Below are positions 60,031-64,000 of a DNA stretch of 64,000 bases, one piece after another; the stretch's first letter is position 1; every line of letters starts with the position of its first letter. The DNA is from M3007 sp031425035 (GTDB lineage: Bacteria; Bacteroidota; Bacteroidia; Chitinophagales; Saprospiraceae). The DNA lies in NCBI GenBank assembly GCA_031425035.1, contig JANPIN010000098.1, positions 1 to 64,000 of the forward strand, read 5' to 3'. The position numbers and the translations under genes are program-made. The notes beneath the pieces were generated by a model. It was not told the origin of the DNA and did not search any database. It saw only the letters and a program-made list of their open reading frames with translations.

Positions 60031-61731
60031 ATGCAAACTGAAATTTTTGGCATAGTCGCCATGTTCCTTTTTACCATTGCGCTGGCCTGGCCGCTGGGCC
60101 GCTATATTGCCCGTATTTATGCTGGCGAACGTACCTGGACCGACCGCATTTTTGGCCCCGTCGAACGGTTGTTTTTTCGTCTTAGCGGCATCGATAGTCA
60201 GCGTGAAATGACCTGGACCGAACACCTGAAAGCGCTGTTAACCATCAACGGGCTCTGGTTTCTGCTCGGCATGTTCGTCCTGCTTAACATGGCCTGGCTG
60301 CCGCTCAATCCTGACGGCAACCCGTCCATGACGCCCGATCTGGCCTTTAATACGGCCATTTCTTTCCTGGTTAACTGCAACTTGCAGCATTACAGCGGCG
60401 AGACCGGGCTAAGCTATCTGGGCCAGATGTTCCTGATGTTTCTCCAGTTTGTGAGTGCTGGAACGGGTTTGGCCGCTGCGGCCATGCTGTTCAATGCCCT
60501 GCGGGAACGCCAGAGCACGGCACTGGGTAATTTCTACAACTATTTCCTGAAATCCAACACCCGCATCCTGCTTCCTTTGAGCATCGTAACGGCGATACTG
60601 CTGCTGTTTTTGGGTACGCCGATGACCTTTGAAGGTAAGGCTTCGGTGGTCACGCTGCAAGGCGACAGCACCCAGGTGAGCCGGGGCCCGGTAGCCGCTT
60701 TTGTCGCCATCAAACACGTCGGCACGAATGGCGGCGGTTTCTTCGGTGCCAACTCGGCGCATCCCCTGGAAGCGACCAGCTATCTGACCGGCGCGCTGGA
60801 AATGGTGATGCAATTCCTGATTCCGGCAGCGATGATTTTTGCTTTCGGCTTTTTCCTGCGACGTCGCAAACTGGCGCTGGTGATTTTCGGAATCATGACC
60901 CTGGGCTTCTTACTACTGGCCATTCCCAACATCAGCATGGAAATGCAGGGTAATCCGAACATTTCGGCCCTGGGTGCCGACCAGCATCTGGGCGCGCTGG
61001 AAGGCAAGGAAATGCGCTTCGGAGCGGCTTTTTCCGGTTACTGGAGTATTTTGACGACGGTTATTTCGACCGGTTCGGTGAATGCCATGCACGACAGCAC
61101 GATGCCGCTTTCCGGTATGAACGAGTTACTGGCGATGATGGTCAATGGCTTTTATGGCGGCTGCGGCGTCGGTCTGCTCAACTATTTTATCTACCTGATC
61201 ATCGCGGTCTTCGTGGCCGGGCTGATGGTGGGCCGCACGCCGGAATTGCTCGGTAAAAAAGTAGAAGCCCGGGAGGTGAAAATCGCCATGCTGGTGACCT
61301 TGCTAAGCGCGCTGCTGATCAAAGGCGGCACTGCTTTGGCCGCCTGGACCATTACGAATGATCCCTCGCTGCTCTGGCTCAATAACCCCGGCTTTCATGG
61401 TTTTTCCGAACTGCTGTACGAAATGACCTCCGCCAACGCCAACAATGGTTCCGGATTCGAAGGGCTCGGGGATAACAATCCGTTCTGGAACATTTCGACG
61501 GGCTTCATAATGATCCTGGGCCGCTTCATTCCGATCATCGGCCCGATTGCCATCGCCGGTCTGCTGGCCGCCAAAAAGTACATTCCCGCCAGCGCCGGCA
61601 CCCTGCAGGTCGACACGCTGACTTTTGGCCTGATGACCTTCTCCGTAATTATTATCATTACCGCACTCTCTTATTTCCCGGCCCTGGCTTTAGGACCGAT
61701 TGCCGAGTATTTATCGATGTATCCGCGCTAG
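60031..61731 (+). CDS. kdpA: K+-transporting ATPase subunit KdpA
   Basis: Potassium-binding and channel-like subunit of the high-affinity Kdp pump. 566 aa with about ten helices and four selectivity-filter-like loops: the visible ones include NCNLQHYSGE, GTNGGGFFGANSAHP and MTSANANNGSGFEG. Length is canonical. It is part of the kdpFABC unit with kdpF upstream and kdpB 32 bases downstream. Confidence 0.97.
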   Translation: MQTEIFGIVAMFLFTIALAWPLGRYIARIYAGERTWTDRIFGPVERLFFRLSGIDSQREMTWTEHLKALLTINGLWFLLGMFVLLNMAWLPLNPDGNPSMTPDLAFNTAISFLVNCNLQHYSGETGLSYLGQMFLMFLQFVSAGTGLAAAAMLFNALRERQSTALGNFYNYFLKSNTRILLPLSIVTAILLLFLGTPMTFEGKASVVTLQGDSTQVSRGPVAAFVAIKHVGTNGGGFFGANSAHPLEATSYLTGALEMVMQFLIPAAMIFAFGFFLRRRKLALVIFGIMTLGFLLLAIPNISMEMQGNPNISALGADQHLGALEGKEMRFGAAFSGYWSILTTVISTGSVNAMHDSTMPLSGMNELLAMMVNGFYGGCGVGLLNYFIYLIIAVFVAGLMVGRTPELLGKKVEAREVKIAMLVTLLSALLIKGGTALAAWTITNDPSLLWLNNPGFHGFSELLYEMTSANANNGSGFEGLGDNNPFWNISTGFIMILGRFIPIIGPIAIAGLLAAKKYIPASAGTLQVDTLTFGLMTFSVIIIITALSYFPALALGPIAEYLSMYPR

Positions 61732-61763
61732 CACCCACAGCCAACACAGCTAAAACTACAACC

Positions 61764-63803
61764 ATGAAAAGAGATAATTCAGCCATGCTTTTCGCGCCCG
61801 AACTGGTCCGCTCGGCATTGCGCCAATCCTTTGTTAAACTCGACCCACGCATCATGTTCCGGAATCCGGTCATGTTCACGGTGGAAATCGGCACGATGGT
61901 GATGTTGGCGGTCACCATCTACACGTTGGCTTCGGGCGATAGGTCACAGGGTAGCTTTGGTTATAACCTGATCATTTTCCTGCTGCTGTTGATCACGCTG
62001 CTTTTTGCCAATTTTGCCGAAGCCATCGCCGAGGCCCGCGGTAAGGCCCAGGCGGAGAGTCTGCGTAAAACCCGTTCGGATACGCCCGCCCGCCGGTTTC
62101 GGGGCGAGGGCCTGGCGCTGGAAACAGTCTCTTCCTCGGCGCTGCGCAAAGACGATCTGTTTGTCTGCGAAGCGGGGGATATTATTCCCACGGACGGAGA
62201 AATTGTCGAGGGGATCGCCACCATCGATGAAAGCGCCATTACCGGCGAAAGCGCACCCGTCATCCGCGAATCCGGCGGCGACAAAAGCAGTGTGACCGGG
62301 GGCACCAAAGTACTTACCGACCGCATTAAAGTGCTGGTGACCACGCAGCCCGGTGAAAGTTTTCTGGATAAGATGATTGCCCTGGTCGAGGGCGCGCAAC
62401 GCCAGAAAACCCCCAACGAAATTGCCCTGACAATTCTGCTTGCCGGCTTTACCCTGGTGTTCGTCATTGTCTGTATTACCTTGTTACCGTTCGCCACGTA
62501 TGCCCACGCGGCCATTCCGATCTCCGCGCTCATTTCCCTTTTCGTATGTCTCATTCCGACCACCATTGGCGGATTACTTTCCGCCATCGGGATTGCGGGC
62601 ATGGATCGGGCCCTGCGCGCCAACGTCATTACGAAATCCGGCAAAGCCGTAGAAACCGCCGGCGACCTCGACACGCTGCTGCTCGACAAGACCGGCACCA
62701 TCACCATCGGCAACCGGAAGGCGACAAAGTTTTATCCCGTTGCAGGCATTGACCCCGTTGGTTTTATGCAGTTCGCTATGCTGTCGTCTTTAGCCGACTC
62801 TACCCCGGAAGGCAAGAGCATTGTCGAACTGGCCGGCACGAGCGTCAACCGGGCCTTGAGTATAGAAGGCGCACGGTTGATAAAATTCACCGCTGAAACC
62901 CGGGCCTCCGGCGTGGATATGCCGGATGGTACGCGCATCCGGAAGGGCGCATTCGACGCGATACGGGCTGCGGTAACCGGAGCGGGCAATGTATTCCCCA
63001 TAGAAACCGAACAATACGTAGCCAGCATCGCTTCCCAGGGCGGTACCCCGCTGGTCGTCACCGTCAATGAACAGGTGCAGGGCGTCATCGAACTACAGGA
63101 TATTATAAAGCCCGGCATTCGGGAACGCTTCGAACGCCTGCGTCGCATGGGGGTAAAAACCGTGATGGTGACCGGCGATAACCCGCTGACCGCCAAGTAC
63201 ATCGCCAACGTAGCGGGTGTCGACGACTTTATTGCCGAAGCCAAACCGGAGGACAAAATGCACTACATCCGCCAGGAGCAAGCCAGGGGCAAACTTGTGG
63301 CCATGATGGGCGACGGCACCAATGATGCGCCTGCCCTGGCCCAGGCCGACGTGGGCATCGCCATGAATTCCGGGACCCAGGCCGCCAAAGAGGCTGGCAA
63401 CATGGTCGATCTGGATAATGACCCGACCAAACTTATTGAGATTGTTGAAATTGGGAAACAACTGCTCATGACCCGCGGGACGCTGACCACCTTCAGTATT
63501 GCCAATGACGTAGCCAAATATTTCGCCATCGTCCCCGCGCTTTTCATGGTGAGTATTCCGGCTTTACAACAGTTGAACATCATGCGACTGCACTCCCCGG
63601 AAAGCGCCATTCTGTCGGCAGTTATTTTCAATGCACTCATCATTCCCCTGCTCATTCCCCTGGCTTTAAAAGGCGTGACTTATAAGCCCATCGGCGCTTC
63701 GGCCTTGCTGCGCCGCAACCTGTTGATCTATGGACTGGGCGGCGTAGTAGCGCCATTTATCGGCATCAAGCTGATCGATCTGCTGGTTGGTTTACTGGTT
63801 TAG
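61764..63803 (+). CDS. kdpB: K+-transporting ATPase subunit KdpB
   Basis: P-type ATPase energising Kdp. 679 aa with DKTGTIT (phosphorylated Asp about residue 308), the TGES actuator motif in DESAITGESAPVI, MVTGDNPLTAKYIA and GDGTNDAPALAQADVGIAM of the P domain, and the small number of helices typical of KdpB. Complete in length. Between kdpA and kdpC. Confidence 0.97.
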   Translation: MKRDNSAMLFAPELVRSALRQSFVKLDPRIMFRNPVMFTVEIGTMVMLAVTIYTLASGDRSQGSFGYNLIIFLLLLITLLFANFAEAIAEARGKAQAESLRKTRSDTPARRFRGEGLALETVSSSALRKDDLFVCEAGDIIPTDGEIVEGIATIDESAITGESAPVIRESGGDKSSVTGGTKVLTDRIKVLVTTQPGESFLDKMIALVEGAQRQKTPNEIALTILLAGFTLVFVIVCITLLPFATYAHAAIPISALISLFVCLIPTTIGGLLSAIGIAGMDRALRANVITKSGKAVETAGDLDTLLLDKTGTITIGNRKATKFYPVAGIDPVGFMQFAMLSSLADSTPEGKSIVELAGTSVNRALSIEGARLIKFTAETRASGVDMPDGTRIRKGAFDAIRAAVTGAGNVFPIETEQYVASIASQGGTPLVVTVNEQVQGVIELQDIIKPGIRERFERLRRMGVKTVMVTGDNPLTAKYIANVAGVDDFIAEAKPEDKMHYIRQEQARGKLVAMMGDGTNDAPALAQADVGIAMNSGTQAAKEAGNMVDLDNDPTKLIEIVEIGKQLLMTRGTLTTFSIANDVAKYFAIVPALFMVSIPALQQLNIMRLHSPESAILSAVIFNALIIPLLIPLALKGVTYKPIGASALLRRNLLIYGLGGVVAPFIGIKLIDLLVGLLV

Positions 63804-63830
63804 TTCCTCATTTTAAATAACGTCTCACAC

Positions 63831-64000
63831 ATGAAACCGCATATTCTACCGGCTATCCGGCTTACGTTTTGCTGCCTGTTGCTGCTTATGGTTTTTTATC
63901 CACTGGTCATTCTTGGTTTGACCAAAGGCCTTGCGCCGCAGGGCGGCGAGGGCGAAATAATCGAGGTCGATGGCCGCCGCGTCGGATACAAACAGATTGG
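63831..64000 (+). CDS. kdpC: K+-transporting ATPase subunit KdpC (partial)
   Basis: First 56 residues are in the window; the gene runs off the right edge. N-terminal helix LTFCCLLLLMVFYPLVILGL and the beginning of the periplasmic domain (APQGGEGEIIEVDGRRVG) are KdpC-like. It is 27 bases after kdpB. Confidence 0.93.
   Translation, partial: MKPHILPAIRLTFCCLLLLMVFYPLVILGLTKGLAPQGGEGEIIEVDGRRVGYKQI

Overview
The window is bacterial chromosome from the phylum Bacteroidota. The support is convergent: proteins with type IX secretion (T9SS) C-terminal sorting tails (14282-16006, 55072-56040), a DUF3098 protein between ftsX and uppP, a BT4734-type primase on a mobile element, an ECF sigma factor followed by a barrel-like partner, and repeated use of the Bacteroidota promoter (TTG, about 19-20 bases, TAnnTTTG). 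A class II HMG-CoA reductase beside a type 2 IPP isomerase shows that isoprenoids are made by the mevalonate route, which within the phylum fits Saprospiria-like or flavobacterial-like lineages. The genus cannot be fixed from this sequence.

Layout. 46-4845 (minus): amino acid permease, aldose epimerase and a K+-dependent-type membrane pyrophosphatase. 5141-7521 (plus): fni-mvaA mevalonate pair. 7576-17761: unknown membrane protein, ribosomal protein S1 with six S1 repeats and an acidic extension, HD phosphohydrolase, a repetitive peptidoglycan-binding exported protein, a muconolactone-isomerase-like protein, a T9SS cargo protein, a lipoprotein cyclophilin and small unknowns. 17914-20023: ftsX, DUF3098 and uppP (envelope and division). 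20119-23691: fused formiminotransferase-cyclodeaminase and aspS. 23891-27301 (minus): hydrolase, an Nramp transporter fused to a universal-stress domain, and its DtxR/MntR-type regulator with a recognisable operator. 27486-31219: unknown exported protein, an EAD11-CHAT caspase-like protein, and a FAD/Rieske oxidoreductase. 31297-42502: tRNA-Lys(CTT), a 163-bp hairpin (MITE-like) element, GH3 ligase, a HigA-like antitoxin behind a 24-codon ORF, a SWIM-SNF2 ATPase, an LptF/G permease, a frameshifted glycosyltransferase, nadD, rbfA and tRNA-Lys(TTT).

42489-51263 is an integrated element of about 8.76 kb in the 3' end of tRNA-Lys(TTT). It has a tyrosine integrase at its right end, an imperfect 23-bp att duplication with a 15-bp identical core, paired integrase-arm-like repeats at both ends, an excisionase-like HTH protein, a RepA-like ATPase and a primase flanking a six-copy 9-bp iteron palindrome, and cargo that includes a DUF4468 protein and a small SinR/Cas2-like protein. 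No relaxase was recognised.

51413-58214 is a probable copper-handling locus: ECF sigma factor, barrel-like membrane partner, multicopper oxidase interrupted by one in-frame TAG just before its last copper motif, MbnP-like protein with a T9SS tail, and two di-heme MbnH/MauG-type lipoproteins. It is followed by an NtrC-type sigma-54 activator and the kdpFABC potassium pump operon, which has a candidate -24/-12 promoter and one extra small membrane ORF and runs off the right edge inside kdpC.

The strongest leads are the MbnP/MbnH/multicopper-oxidase locus with its TAG codon, the iteron palindrome and arm repeats of the integrated element, the EAD11-CHAT protein, and the 163-bp hairpin at the GH3 stop codon.
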